64,000 bases of DNA from Aquilaria yunnanensis (GCA_039654915.1 CM077599.1:18850501-18914500), one strand, 5' to 3'; positions 1 to 10,935 are shown, numbered from the stretch's first letter. Made by a program: numbers and translations. Notes: generated from the sequence alone by a model not told the origin.

Positions 1-690
1 GACCAATCCAGAAGAATATGTGAATGAGTGTTATACTGTGGACACATAAGTTGATATATGGGAATCTCATAAATCCAATAAGAAGTGTTGATCAGTGGAA
101 AAATACAGGTCATAACCCTATAAAACCTCAAAACCATGTTGTTGTCAAGAGGGCCAGACCTAAAAAAAAACAAGAAAAAGGGAGCAGGGTGAGCCGGAGT
201 ACACAAGCAAAATGAGAAAAACTGGGATGCTTGTGCATTGCTCAATTTACAAATAGCCTGGCCATAATAAAACTACTTGTAAGGGAAAAAGCAGCAGCAG
301 TGCACCATCTGGACAGAGGACAGCCAGAGTGAGAAGGGGGACAAACTCGCAATCAGAGAGAAACAATGTAAGTAAACTACTAAACAAATTAACATTTGTT
401 TAACCATCATATAAGACTGACATTCAGATGACCTGTAGGTGGAGACTTCAAATAAAGGCCATGCAGGCAGTTTCAACACTCAGCCTAGCCAGACAGAGCC
501 AATGAAGGATCCAAGTCAAGGCGTAAGACACACAGAGCCAAGTCAAGGAGTTAGACGCACATCTGTATTTGTTGATAGCAGATCATCACGGGAAAGAAAA
601 ACGCCAATGGATGGAAGTTCCTAATCAAGGAGAACAAGGGGTTGTCCAAAAGGAAGCAAAGGCCGCCCCTGGACACCAGTTGGAGGGAAA
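1..690 (+). pseudogene. C-terminal end of a MuDR/MULE transposase (partial, broken)
   Basis: The window opens inside the C-terminal part of a Mutator-like transposase. From base 5 the frame reads NPEEYVNECYTVDTYK with a stop at the last codon, followed by a stretch of the type xNPIxPVxxxxxWxxTGxNPIKP, a basic RPKKKQEK tract, and a degenerate zinc knuckle (CSIYK, a stop, then PGHNKTTC, about 235-275). This order of SWIM-zinc-finger tail, basic tract and CCHC knuckle is characteristic of plant MuDR proteins. The tail continues with low-complexity Q/S/P-rich sequence and a GRPKGSKGRPW-like end near 640-680. At least two in-frame stops make it non-functional. The N-terminus and catalytic domain lie outside the window. 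The family assignment is fairly sure; the exact end is approximate. Confidence 0.7.
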
Positions 691-1134
691 TAATCCAATG
701 TCTTGTAGTCCTAAGTTGGGTTCTTAGATTTTGATGTCTGTTTAGGTCAGACTTTTACTATAATGTGGGTGGGCAAAAACTCTGTGGTTACACATTTTGA
801 TGCGTATGTAGAGCATACTTTTGAGTGCATTTTGGATATGCTTAAATGTGATTACTTTTGAGCCTAAGTGTGTGATGAATCCACACTTTGGAAATGATCA
901 GATAATGTCATTTGAGCCAAATTAGCTATTTCTACTTTTGTGTTTTAGCTACATCTTTGTTTCTCTATAACTATTTGACTTAACCCCAATAACGCAATAA
1001 CCTAGAAATGCATTTTGTATAACGCATAAGTGCTACTTTTATAGCCAACACAAACACACGCCACTTACAAATGCACATTAAACATCCCTACCACTACCAC
1101 TACATTACTACCTTTCACCTTCTCCACCTACACA

Positions 1135-1740
1135 TTACACCATTCCTACTTCGCCATTACTCTCACTTACTTCCCTACACCATCGCACCCAACTGCTACC
1201 TTTGAAATGTAGAAAAAAAAACAGCACCCATGACAAAATCAAGGCCACCTCTAATATCTTCATCTTTCTCTCCACTTCTCTCACTTTCCTCTTCAATTTA
1301 TCCTCTCTTTCTGTAAGTCTGTAGACCTCTGCTTGTGTTTCCTCAACTCTGTCGATCTCCCTCTTCAGTTCTTTCTCAGCTTCCTCCACCCTTGACTAAA
1401 GCCTTTTCACATCTTTCTCTAACACGTCCATCCTCCTCCGCAGTCCAACTATCATACCCTTCAATCTCTCTGCGGTTGGCTTCTCGTGCCACTGGTGGAA
1501 GTGACAACACATTCGACTCTATACCACAAACATAAAAAATATCAGTTTCCAAACAAAATCCCCATCCCACCAATACAACAATGACACACATACCCTATAA
1601 TTCCTACATCCAAAGAATCTTCGTCTAGCATTTTGCTCTGTCCAAGCTAACTTTAGCTCTGCAGGGATGCTGCATCTATAGTAAGGCCACGATCCTCCAT
1701 CTCCTCCGACACTGGCTGACAAACTCCTAGAACTCGCCAT
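1135..1740 (-). pseudogene. GRF zinc-finger protein with coiled coil and C-terminal membrane segment, interrupted by one stop
   Basis: Two exons on the minus strand. Exon 1 (1740-1594, 49 codons) has a Ser/Gly-rich start and then the GRF core: C-x6-LKLAWTEQNARRRFFGC. Exon 2 (1518-1135) completes the finger with MCCHFHQWHEK, followed by a heptad-like coiled coil rich in K/E/R and a hydrophobic segment near the C-terminus (about LEVALILSWVLFFFLHF). This GRF + coiled coil + single TM layout is a known plant family that is often multiplied and associated with transposons. A TAG at 1396-1398 interrupts the frame in the coiled coil, so the copy is probably dead, or an allele with one nonsense mutation. 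The donor is AGG/GTATG and the acceptor TATAG/AGT. It lies opposite to and just downstream of the MuDR tail and may be cargo of that element. Function is unknown. Confidence 0.65.
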
Positions 1741-2758
1741 GTCATGTAAGCTTCCTCGATCTAATAGCCTTTTTTGTCTTTTTTTTTCTCATTTACTTCT
1801 GCGCTAAATTCCCGCCACTTTTACACCCCACACCAATCTCCGATCTAAAAGAAGCCAAAGCTTTCATTGTCCTTGTCATCGTTCTTTCTCATGAATCAAC
1901 TCCACCGTGGTGTCCTGGGGCCAGGTTTGGGGGAAAATGAGTCCATGTCATCATTTTCTATCAACTTTAACAACGTAAGTGACAGAAAGCATCCCAGTAG
2001 AATGCGCTATAACAGCATGGGTACCTCACTAGAATAAAATAAAGGTATAGTACCCATATAGGACAAAAAAAATAAGATGATGGATTTTACCCAAAAAAAA
2101 AATTTCATGAGCCCTGTCCAAACCCTGAAATTTAACATTGGGGGTTTCTTCCTATCTTCATCTGTTCTCTGATCTACGCCTCCCACTTGCGCCTCCATTG
2201 CTTGTCTGGACAAACAGAGACCCAAGTTCATCTTCTGAGTTTCACCAATTTCGCTCAGCTCCTCCTTACCTTCCGCCCCTCTCTTTCCCTCGGCCTCCAT
2301 AAGAATGAAATCATAGGACGATCGTAGATCTGACGATTCACGATCTCGTAGGACAATCTCCGTCAGGCGATTTCAATGATCTCTGCTTGCAGATTCGACG
2401 ATTCCGAGTTCACTCAAAACCTCGATCGAAGGGTTTATGGAAGACGAGCAAGCCCGCAGTTATGCACGATGCACCGCTGCCAAAAAGGGGCAGAAGATAA
2501 GGAGAAGACGCAGCATCATCGTCCAAATCCTCGTCGTCATCTCTGCCTTCGTCATCATCGTCCAGCCCAATCCCAGGTTTCTGTTTTGAGCCAGAAAATT
2601 GAACGAAGTTGGAACAATGAATTCAATGAATCGAAGGGGAAAAATCAATAGAAAACAAGACACCTCAGTCATGAATTTCGATTTATTCTCTAGATCCACG
2701 TTTTCTGGGTTTTATTAGGTTTGGTTAATGTTGTAGCTGGATTTCTCTTGGTTAAAGA
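1741..2758. other. Unassigned region between the GRF gene and the hAT element
   Basis: Contains short open frames on both strands, none with a recognisable domain, and A-rich runs near 2066-2102. A terminal inverted repeat closing the MuDR element would be expected somewhere here, but I could not find one with confidence. A short plus-strand frame from 2439 has one hydrophobic stretch and no supporting context. Confidence 0.4.
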
Positions 2759-2766
2759 ATAACAAC
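2759..2766. repeat. Left target-site duplication of hAT element
   Basis: ATAACAAC, identical to 8971-8978. The length of 8 bp is diagnostic for the hAT superfamily. Confidence 0.92.
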
Positions 2767-3017
2767 TAGGGATGGGCATGGACCTTTGCTCCGGTGGAGC
2801 TCCAATCTGATCTGTTCCAGTGGATCGGATTTTTTAAATGATCCATTTATTTTGAGACGGGTCGGATCATGATCCATCATGATATTTTACAAAATGGGGC
2901 GGATTTTGGAGCTCTAGTGGAGGTCCAATGGAGCAAGGGTTTAGCAAATAAAATTTGTCCCCTGTTCGTATCCTTCCTTTGATTGACTAGTTGTGCTCGA
3001 ACCCTTCATCGGACAAG

Positions 3018-3316
3018 GTTTAATCTCTCGAAACCAACGAGTTATGATCATCGGACAAAACCTCCAACCAAAAGCTCTCGTCGATTTCGGGGAAATTGAT
3101 GTTGTCTAGCTTGCACGTGTCCATGTCGCCGTCACTTATCGTCATAATCTTGGCTATAGAGACCTCGCTGCTGGTGGATGGTTCGACAGAATCGAAAGTT
3201 CCGGCCGAAGGATTTTGAGAGGTGGATATTCGGCGGGTGTGGTGTGGTGTCATTCGCTCTTCGTAGTAGTATTTTAGAATAGAATGGTTGAGATTGAATG
3301 AGAACCCCACCTTCAT
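3018..3316 (-). pseudogene. Captured fragment of an R2R3-MYB C-terminus (subgroup 2 motif)
   Basis: A 98-codon open frame on the minus strand inside the hAT element. Near its end it reads FPEIDESFWLEVLSDD, which fits the IDxSFWxExLS C-terminal motif of subgroup 2 R2R3-MYB factors (MYB13/14/15 type). It is preceded by Ser/Thr-rich and acidic sequence typical of MYB activation regions. No MYB DNA-binding repeats are present in the element, so this is only a last-exon fragment, truncated at its 5' side. The frame closes with TAA shortly after the motif. The family match rests on one motif; the rest is too divergent to name a particular gene. Confidence 0.55.
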
Positions 3317-3411
3317 TGCTCTCCCTCACAATCGATTCGGCCGTGCTTCATCTCTCTCAAATCTCTGACCTCTCCCCGCTGCCTGTTCACATCCTTCTCG
3401 ATCTCTTCATG
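3298..3411 (+). pseudogene. Exon-like host fragment captured in the hAT element (unidentified)
   Basis: A plus-strand frame reads LLSLTIDSAVLHLSQISD and then LSPLPVHILLDLFM, and stops at a plausible splice donor (ATG/GTACTT at 3411-3412). The pattern resembles the first exon of plant leucine-rich-repeat or F-box type proteins (DLSPLPxHxLLDLF), but I cannot name the gene. It abuts the MYB-like fragment in the opposite orientation. The composition (C/T-rich, coding-like) differs from the AT-rich surroundings. Confidence 0.35.
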
Positions 3412-5292
3412 GTACTTCCGAACCCCCTCTCTCCACTTCTCCTGTTGATCATTATTCTGGGTTATCGTAATTGTTTCGATTCAATAATTCCTTGTTTTGA
3501 TTTTCCTTTTGGTGGTTTTCTGAGAATGTGGGTTTTTTTGTACTTCTCTGGTTGCGTTTTTTTGTTCACTTGCATTAGTTCCTACAAAAATGCCAATAAG
3601 AGGTTTACCCTTCTCTGCTCGCTATATATATAAAACCACACACAACACAGGTGGACTCGTCTCATCTAAATGCAAGCTTCAGCAACACAAATTAACTGGA
3701 AATAATTAATTTTTGGTCAATATTCATGCTAGTTACTGTTCTTGTTAATATAGATTTCACCAGGAATGTCTCAAAATCCTATCAGTTTATTTTGTCTTTG
3801 CACAACAGAGAACAACAGAAACACTGCAACTTTAAGCATCATCACCACTGCATAGATCCAGGATCATTAGAGATACCAATCAATCAAGTAAGCTCAATCT
3901 AAACTAGTCAGAATTAGCTTCTTGAGTCCAATCTCCTAATTTTGGCTCAGTCACTGGCAACTTCCTTTGTTAGCTGTAAAAGAGCAAGATTTCTTTTTAC
4001 TACTTGGCAAGAAGTCATAAGACTTTGCGGACCCTTGTGCTCCTCTGGGTTCAGCTGTAGCAATTCATTTATATATGTGCATTCTGTTTGTTGTTGTCAT
4101 CTACATAATGTAGTTAATATTTTGTATTTAAGTTTGTGTTTATATGTGTAAGGGATTGTTCGTTTGGTATTTTGAACTTTTGTTGCATAACGTATATATA
4201 TGTATACATTTGAACACGGAGTCACTTGATGGAGGTAAGATATATTAATTTTTTATATAAAAATTGGAATGTGCCCTTTTCTTATAATGGTCAAATTTTC
4301 TTTTGAACCTATAGTAGCTTTCCCAATAAAAGTTGGTTATCTTGCTTGCAGGGTTAGCGGAGGAGAAACTGCTGTTTAAAGGGGGATTCTAGCTGCAAAG
4401 GGAACAAGCATGTTTCCCTAAATCCTTGCTTCTTTCTGTTTGGCAAGTGGGAAAGGAATTGAATGTTGCTGTTGGATTAGAATGGTGAATGCTTTACACT
4501 TTTCCTTTGCTGGGAATCTTGGTTTTAATGGATTATACTCAATATTTGCTTCGTTCTTTTGTACTTCAAATAATACAAGGCATATAGAAGAAATTTTCTT
4601 GCTGCTTTCTGTGATTGATTTTATAGATGGGCAATAATACAAGTAATCTATGGGCTAATTGTATTAACTTTTAACTGTCTGCATGAAGAGAACTGTTTGG
4701 TGAAATTCATGTTTAATGCATCTGCCTTGTTGTTTTTGTGTTATCACCACTCTGCTAGATAAGTGATTTGTATATATATACCTATGTCTGTTAAAAGAAT
4801 TGCTAGATTACTGATCAGTATATATTTTAATGTTTTTTCTGCTTCTTTATCTGACTCTGGAGATGTCTCATTTCTAAAAGAATGATATCTAATATTAGTG
4901 AACAATCAAAGGTAACAGTACTGTTTTATTGAGACAGGGAAGAGAGCTACAACTCTCTTCAGAAATACAAAACCACATCAATCACTCAAAGGACTGATAA
5001 TAGATAGTAATATACGCATTCTTGGTCCTTTTTAAGCTTTTCCTTTTTAAGCTTCAAAAATAAATATATATTAAATGGTATCTAAATATTGTTAACACAA
5101 ATATTATTATTAAAACCAATAATAATGATATTATATAGCTGTAATTTATCTTTTTCTTAAAAGTAGCTAGCTAGCTGGGTATCCCTTCCTCTTTCATCAT
5201 TCTATGTTACCCCTGCTGCTGGTCTAATCTCATAAAATGTTTGTATTAGCATTTATTTAAAGCAATCATTTTTTGTTTCAGGTGAAATAGAG

Positions 5293-7557
5293 ATGGATTC
5301 AGACTCCACATCTCAAGCAAATGACAATTATATGAATCCGACCTCACAAATTCCAATTGGTGAAGATGAGATATTAGCATCAACTACAATAAGGAGTGGA
5401 AGTGGTACGCATATTGTTAGTAAGAGTAAACCTAAGTCTCATGTTTGGCAGTTCTTTACAAAACAACAAGTTGGTGGAAATTGCCGAGCAATATGCAATG
5501 GTTGCAAGAGATCATTTGTTGATGGGCCAAAAAGTGGGACATCTTATCTAAAAAACCATATTGATAGGTGTCCAAATAAAAAGTTCAAAGTTGATATGAA
5601 TCAAGTTATGGGGTCTAACAATCAAGCCAAGGTTGATGGGAAAATGACTATTGGGAACTGTACTTTTGATAAGAAGACAGCAAGAAGAGATTTAGCTCAA
5701 ATGATAGTTTTACATGAGTATCCATTATCCATTGTTGATCATGTTAGATTCAGAAAGTATTCTAGCACTTTGCAACCACTATTTAAAGTGCATTCTAGAA
5801 GAGCAATTAGACGTGACATTCTAAGGCTCCACAAGGATTTTAAGAAGCAAGTGATGAGTTTTTTGGACACCAATGAAGGGAGAATTGTTATCACAACAGA
5901 CTTGTGGACATCAAACCATCACAAAAAGGGGTATATGGCAGTTACTACTCATTTCATTGACAACACTTGAAGTATACAAAAGCGCATCATCAAGTATATT
6001 AAATACTTTGTATAATTAACTGGTTGTTTATATGCATGTTTCTTATGAATTGTATATTAAATACTTTGTATGTAGATTTGAATATGTTCCTGCTCCACAT
6101 ACAAAAGATGTGATTGTGAAGCATTTGATGGATTGCTTGCTTGATTGGAATATTGATAGAAAGCTCTCTACAATCACTGTTGACAATTGTTCTGTGAATG
6201 ATGGTGTTGTTAAGGACTTGGTTGGCAAAATCAGTGATGGTTCTTTGTTATTGAATGGAAATTTTTTTCATATGAGATGTTGTGCACATATATTGAACCT
6301 CATTGTCAAGAGTGGTTTGGATGTTATTGAAGATTTTATAGAAAAGATTCGTGATAGTATCTTGTTTTGGACTGCTTCCCCAAAAAGAGTGAAAAAATTT
6401 GAAGAGCTAGCTCGTCAATTGAAAATTCCAACGAATAAAAAATTGTCTATTGATTGTAAAACATGTTGGAATTCAACCTACTTGATGCTTATGACAGCTA
6501 TAAACTACAAGAAGGTTTTTGAGCGATGTGAAAAATGTGACATTGAGCCGGGGTATAAAATTGCAATATCATAAGTTGATTGGGATAGGGCTACTTTGAT
6601 TTTAGAAAAACTAAAATTTTTTTATCTGGTTACCGAGAAGTTCTCTAATACAAAATATCCTACAGCCAACTTATATTTTCCAAATCTTTGTAAGATTCGG
6701 TTGGCATTAAGAGGATGGATTTTAGACCCAAGTCCTTTAATTTCTGGGATGGCAAAAGATATGTTGGGCAAATATGAGAAGTATTGGGCAGATGTACAAT
6801 GAATTATAGGTGTTGCTACATTGTTGGATCCTAGGTATAAGAGAGTTTTACTCAAATATTATTTTGAAAAATTATATGAAAAAGAAAAGGTTGATGAATA
6901 AGTTGAAAATATTGTGCAAATATGTAGCAATTTGCTGAGAGAGTATGAAATGAATGTATTTCAATCACCTGTTGCTAGCATTTCATCTGTTAGATTGGTT
7001 GATAAAGAAGAAAATATTGAGGATGTTCCATTGGACTATGATAATTATGACTTAATGAATAGGCGAGGTAGAAGTGGAGGAAGGTCGGAGTTGGAACGTT
7101 TTTTGGATGCAGATGTGGTTCCAAGAGATCCTAATTTTGATATTTTAGATTGGTGGAAAATCAATGGTCCAATGTTTCCTGTCTTACAAAAGATTGCTAG
7201 AGACATCTATGCTATACCTGTTTCTACTGTTGCTTTAGAATCCGTATTTAGTACAGGAGGGAGATTGGTGAGTCCTCACCGTAATAGGCTGCAACCTATT
7301 ATGGTTGAAGCATTAGCATGTACTCAAAATTAGTTGCAAGCAGAGAACAAGGGTATGTAAATGTTTCTTTTATCCATTATTTTTTTGGCTAGGTTAATTT
7401 GAAATTTTTTTTATTATGTGCAAATAATTTTTATTTTTAATTTGTAGTTTTATTGAAAAAAATACTCTCTTCTCCCCAAATTTTTCTGGAAGATATTGAA
7501 GAATGTGATAAATCTTATAGCAATGGTGATGAGGATTTGAATGTTGCAGATAATTAA
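5293..7557 (+). pseudogene. hAT transposase (RICESLEEPER/BED-ZF type), five nonsense codons
   Basis: Three exons: 5293-5993, 6076-7352 and 7448-7557, joined by GT-AG introns that keep the frame. Domains in order: a BED zinc finger (VWQFF, CNGC, YLKNHIDRC) at about residues 50-96; the RNase H-like catalytic region (TDLWTSNHHKKGYMAVT, VDNCSVNDG, RCCAHILNLIVKSGLD, CWNSTYLML); and the C-terminal hATC dimerisation domain (LDWWKINGPMFPVLQKIARD, STVALESVFSTGGR). In-frame stops lie at 5968-5970, 6572-6574, 6800-6802, 6899-6901 and 7331-7333; the first and last fall where family members usually have tryptophan. No frameshift is visible, so the copy died by point mutation only. It is transcribed in the same direction as the element's left-to-right axis and sits mid-element, as expected. 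Confidence 0.9.
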
Positions 7558-7918
7558 TAGGTAATGTTTATTTGCAAATTTCCTTTCTGGCTTACAGTTT
7601 TACACTATCTATTTTATGTTGCTTTTATGGCTAAGATGTTGGTTGATCAAGTTATTTTTCAAGTGTCATTGGCAATGTTTTGATGAAAGAAGTAAACTTG
7701 CTGAGACAATAAATGTTATGGTTGTATGTTTCCTTGTTTCTTCTAAGATTATTTTTTTTTATTTCTTTTGCATTTTGCATAATCTTCAGCCTGTAGCATG
7801 TTTCTGTTCATCATTAAATCTGGTATGTATTGCTTTAGTGCTTTCTATTTGAATTATTAGGCCAGTTGCATTGTATTTCTTTTGCACTAAAACATGCATT
7901 TGATATTAATAATCCTAG

Positions 7919-8065
7919 GTTGCAGACAATTACTACAGACCAGATCTGAATAAGGCTGCACTTGCAAGACTTAGTGCTGTCAACCGTAGCCTCAAGGTTT
8001 CCAAATCTGGTGTCAAGAAAAAGAATAGGCAGACTACTGGTTTCTGTTTTCGTTTGGTTGGTTAA
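7919..8065 (+). pseudogene. RPL28: Captured last exon of 60S ribosomal protein eL28
   Basis: After a splice-acceptor-like CCTAG, a 48-codon frame reads [20 protein letters not shown] and continues [11 protein letters not shown] and VKKKNRQ. This matches the conserved C-terminus of plant eL28 ([16 protein letters not shown], then KSGxKxRNRQA). The normal protein ends soon after RNRQA; here the frame runs on about ten codons to TAA at 8063, so the original stop has been lost. Upstream exons of eL28 are not recognisable. The sequence from about 8066 to 8290 may be its former 3' untranslated region. It lies inside the hAT element, downstream of the transposase and in the same direction. Identification of the family is firm; function as a gene is unlikely. 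Confidence 0.85.
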
Positions 8066-8970
8066 CTTTTGGAGATATAATGAATTTGAGTTCGGCATTC
8101 AGTTGTTTAGAACTTAAAGATTTTCATGGCTCATACTTTTGCTTTGCTTATGGATTCAATGATCCATTTCATTGTGGAGTAAATCCTGGATAGCGTTATT
8201 CTGCTTAACTTCTCGCTCGCTATCTGTATTTGTTATGGACTGATTTGAGCATATCTTTCCATTGAATGCTTTTCTGCTCATTTACATTTGACAGGGAATT
8301 TTCTATAAAACAGAAAAAAATAATAGTATTAATTAATTGGAAGAAGAAGGAGGATCTAGGAGAAACTAAAGAAGAAATTAATGTCCCAATTCTTTAAACA
8401 AAATTTTCAGGAGTCCTTCCCTGTTCAGCAGAAATTCAAAGGCAACAAATTCGAGTGGGTGAATTGGATTAGATATAGGATTGCAAGTGAAGGCGAAGGC
8501 AAAGGCAAAGGCAAAGGCTAAGGGGTCGGGTAGGGAATGTGGTGAACTAGATGAGTCTCTTTCTCATTGTTTAAAAGATATATCAAAATCATGACAGGTG
8601 TTGTTCAAGACACTTGGTGATTTTGTACCAGAGCAATACCTCAAATGTATGATAGAACTTAAATTAATTGGAAATTTGTCTTCAGCTATAAAATTACCCT
8701 AAATAGGGAAAAAAGATATAAAAAATTGGTGATTTTGATATCATATAAAAGTTAGTAATTTGTCTCTATAAAAAAAATATTTGAAATAGCTATAATTTTT
8801 TTTTTAATTATTTATCAAAATATCATGGATTGGATATCCACAAGTTAGGTGGAGCGGATCATGGATCGATCCATAAATGAGTGGGGCGGGTTGTGGATTA
8901 ATCCATAAAAAAGTGGATCAATAATGGATCACTCCATAGAGCGGGTTGATCCGCTCTATGCCCATCCCTA

Positions 8971-8978
8971 ATAACAAC
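8971..8978. repeat. Right target-site duplication of hAT element
   Basis: ATAACAAC, identical to 2759-2766, directly after the terminal TGCCCATCCCTA. Confidence 0.92.
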
Positions 8979-10030
8979 TCAAGATTTTCCTGAAGAATGA
9001 AACTCAAAAGTTAATGGAGAACATTCAGGAAGTTTGGTTTTTTGATGTTCTTGTTTCTGGAAGGAGACAATCTAAAGTTTGGGCTTGTTCTTTTATACAG
9101 GAAGTTTAAATAGGTTAAAATTATTTATTAGAAAAGTTAATACCAAAATTATTATTTTATAATTATTTTAATATCAATTAATGTCAAATCAATAAAATTC
9201 ATCCATTTTTTTACTGTGAAATGAATAAAAGGAATATAATTGAGATGCGTATAATTAGGTATAATAATTTGAAAGTGAAATTTAAGGTATAGTACTTATT
9301 AAGAACACAAAAATAAGCTAAGGAAACTTAATAAATTTATCCTGTAAAATTACATTATGGTATACCACAATTTACTATCTGATAAATTAATAAAATATGA
9401 AAATATGTGTATCTTGTATCTGATACTCACAATTTGTGGTAAACCACATTGTATAATGCAATTTAACATGAAATCAAATCATGCATGTATCAGTGGCCAT
9501 TACTTAATTTTACTAGGCTTAACTCTATATGCATTTGGCCCGGAACTAATCCACAGGTTCCTAGACTTTGAAAAATCGTACAAGTTGGTCAATTAACTCA
9601 GCCATGTCCAAGAAAATGTTATAAATCCTCCCCATGATCTCTTTTGATTTTCTAGAAGAAGTACTCTTAGTTCAAAATCATCCAAATAAGCTATCTACTC
9701 ACTTAATCTCGTAACAGTCTTCAACTAACTACAGCTCTTCTCTTAGTTCTCTACCTATAGTCCCCCACCCACCTTTTTTTTTGTCTCAATCTCACTTGCC
9801 GAGAAGGAAGACACACACCCACATAATCTCCTCTCCCCTCCTAAATGAGCTCTTTATGGTCTAAAATGCAACTGAAATTTGTAGCAACATTGTTGCAGAC
9901 CTTGGTTATATATGTCCATCCCCCAAAAACCAAGCCAATGTAGTCCCAAGCCCCATACAACCGATGCTACTTCGTTGCACCTATTTTTACAAGACCATGG
10001 ATCTCTAAGCTAGGAATTAACTACAAAAGC
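8979..10030. other. AT-rich intergenic region
   Basis: No coding sequence recognised. Short open frames (for example 9357-9596) show no domain or coding bias. Confidence 0.5.
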
Positions 10031-10034
10031 TCTC

Positions 10035-10222
10035 CCTTTGTCCAGCATGTAATCTATGCGACGCAAATAATCCCTTCATCCTGCACCGCTCAAATGCATG
10101 CCGGAACAGTCAGGAAAAGACTTCCGGGATCCATAATAGGCCTGGAAGCCGATATGAGCCCCATCCAGCTTCCATAAGTTGCGGAAGAAGAGGATTGTGC
10201 CCAAAATCTTTCTTTCATCTTG
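10035..10222 (-). pseudogene. Degenerate S1-type (SPH) secreted protein, third copy
   Basis: On the minus strand the frame GTILFFRNLWKLDGAHIGF followed by a GSRKSFPDC stretch aligns with the middle of the two intact neighbours (STLFFCNFWKADGHVVFDAF). The family cysteine of FFC is replaced by Arg. The C-terminal WKAQDDGIY block survives only as QDEGII in another frame, showing a frameshift near 10078. No signal peptide or N-terminal half can be read upstream. It is the downstream-most member of a tandem SPH cluster and clearly non-functional. Confidence 0.7.
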
Positions 10223-10458
10223 TTTCAAATTAGACGCAGCATACGTTCTGGCACATGAGATCGTCATTAGCAAAGTCCGCAAGGCAAATGTAGTTTGAGA
10301 ATAATGCTTAATTAAGAATAAGTAATTAGTGACAAGTATTGAAACCATTTATAAACATGCTGGAAGTGGAAACAGATGCCCCTTCTAAAATGAGAAACTG
10401 TAATTATATTATATAAACTTGCATAAAAGATGCATTTTGGCACCAAAGTTATAAATAA

Positions 10459-10935
10459 TTAAGTTTTGCACCGACTAGTTAAAATTTCCGGCTCCCGGGG
10501 GGACCAGTTGGCATAAAATCTTAATAATCCCCCATTTTTATACCGATAAATCACATCATCCTGCGCCCTCCAAGTGCAGGTGTTGCCTTCGCAGAAGTAC
10601 TGGAACTGCACGTTGTCGTCCATGATTTCAAATTCGAAATGGGCGTTGTGCTTCCATATGAGACACAAGAAAAGGCCTGGGCCAAAAGAATGGCGGCCGA
10701 ATGAGAAGTTGAAGGCGCCGCGCTGCGGGACGTGGTGGATCTCCAGATCGACGCCGCTGGGGGATTGGCAGTGGACGCCCAGGACCTGGTTTCCCGACAG
10801 CCCGTTCTGGATTCGGACCTCGTGGGTCGGGAACAGCTGCGTTAGGAGCCCGCCCCTGCATGGAATCGTCGATTGGAAGATGAAGACTAAAGCTAGTGAA
10901 ACGAAACAATTAATCCTCCCGCTATTATTACTCAT
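10459..10935 (-). CDS. S1-type self-incompatibility protein homologue (SPH), secreted
   Basis: A single-exon 158-residue protein with an N-terminal signal peptide (hydrophobic FVSLALVFIF at about residues 11-20, cleavage probably around 27-29). The mature part carries the plant S1 fold signatures: VRIQNGLSGNQVLGVHC, then LFLCLIWK and FCEGNTCTWRAQDDVIYRY. Four cysteines expected for the family are present (VHC, LFLC, FC, TC), presumably making two disulfides. Family members are small secreted proteins; the poppy PrsS proteins are pollen self-incompatibility determinants, but most SPHs have no known role. The length is normal (about 150 aa). A tandem paralogue lies upstream at 11854-12315 and a broken one downstream. 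The start was chosen at the only Met preceding the signal peptide. Confidence 0.9.
   Translation of the reverse strand: MSNNSGRINCFVSLALVFIFQSTIPCRGGLLTQLFPTHEVRIQNGLSGNQVLGVHCQSPSGVDLEIHHVPQRGAFNFSFGRHSFGPGLFLCLIWKHNAHFEFEIMDDNVQFQYFCEGNTCTWRAQDDVIYRYKNGGLLRFYANWSPREPEILTSRCKT

Larger units (their letters stand above)
2767..8970. mobile_element. Complete hAT DNA transposon with captured host fragments
   Basis: The element starts TAGGGATGGGCATGGA and ends with the inverse (TCTATGCCCATCCCTA). That is a 16-bp terminal inverted repeat with one mismatch, flanked by a perfect 8-bp target duplication ATAACAAC (2759-2766 and 8971-8978). An 8-bp duplication and a TAGGGATGGGC terminus are typical of plant hAT elements. 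Both ends carry GGATC/GATCC-rich subterminal repeats (about 2800-2930 and 8830-8960). The transposase gene lies at 5293-7557 and has five nonsense codons. Between the left end and the transposase is a fragment with the subgroup-2 R2R3-MYB C-terminal motif. To the right is the last exon of ribosomal protein eL28. The element is about 6.2 kb. Confidence 0.93.

Noticed and set aside
2439..2590. Short plus-strand frame beginning MEDEQARSYARC with one hydrophobic stretch
   Set aside because: Only about 50 codons, no known domain, no promoter or splice context.
8490..8522. GGCAAA hexamer repeat suggesting a Gly-Lys coding tract
   Set aside because: Only a few units, closes at a stop, and lies in the non-coding right part of the hAT element.
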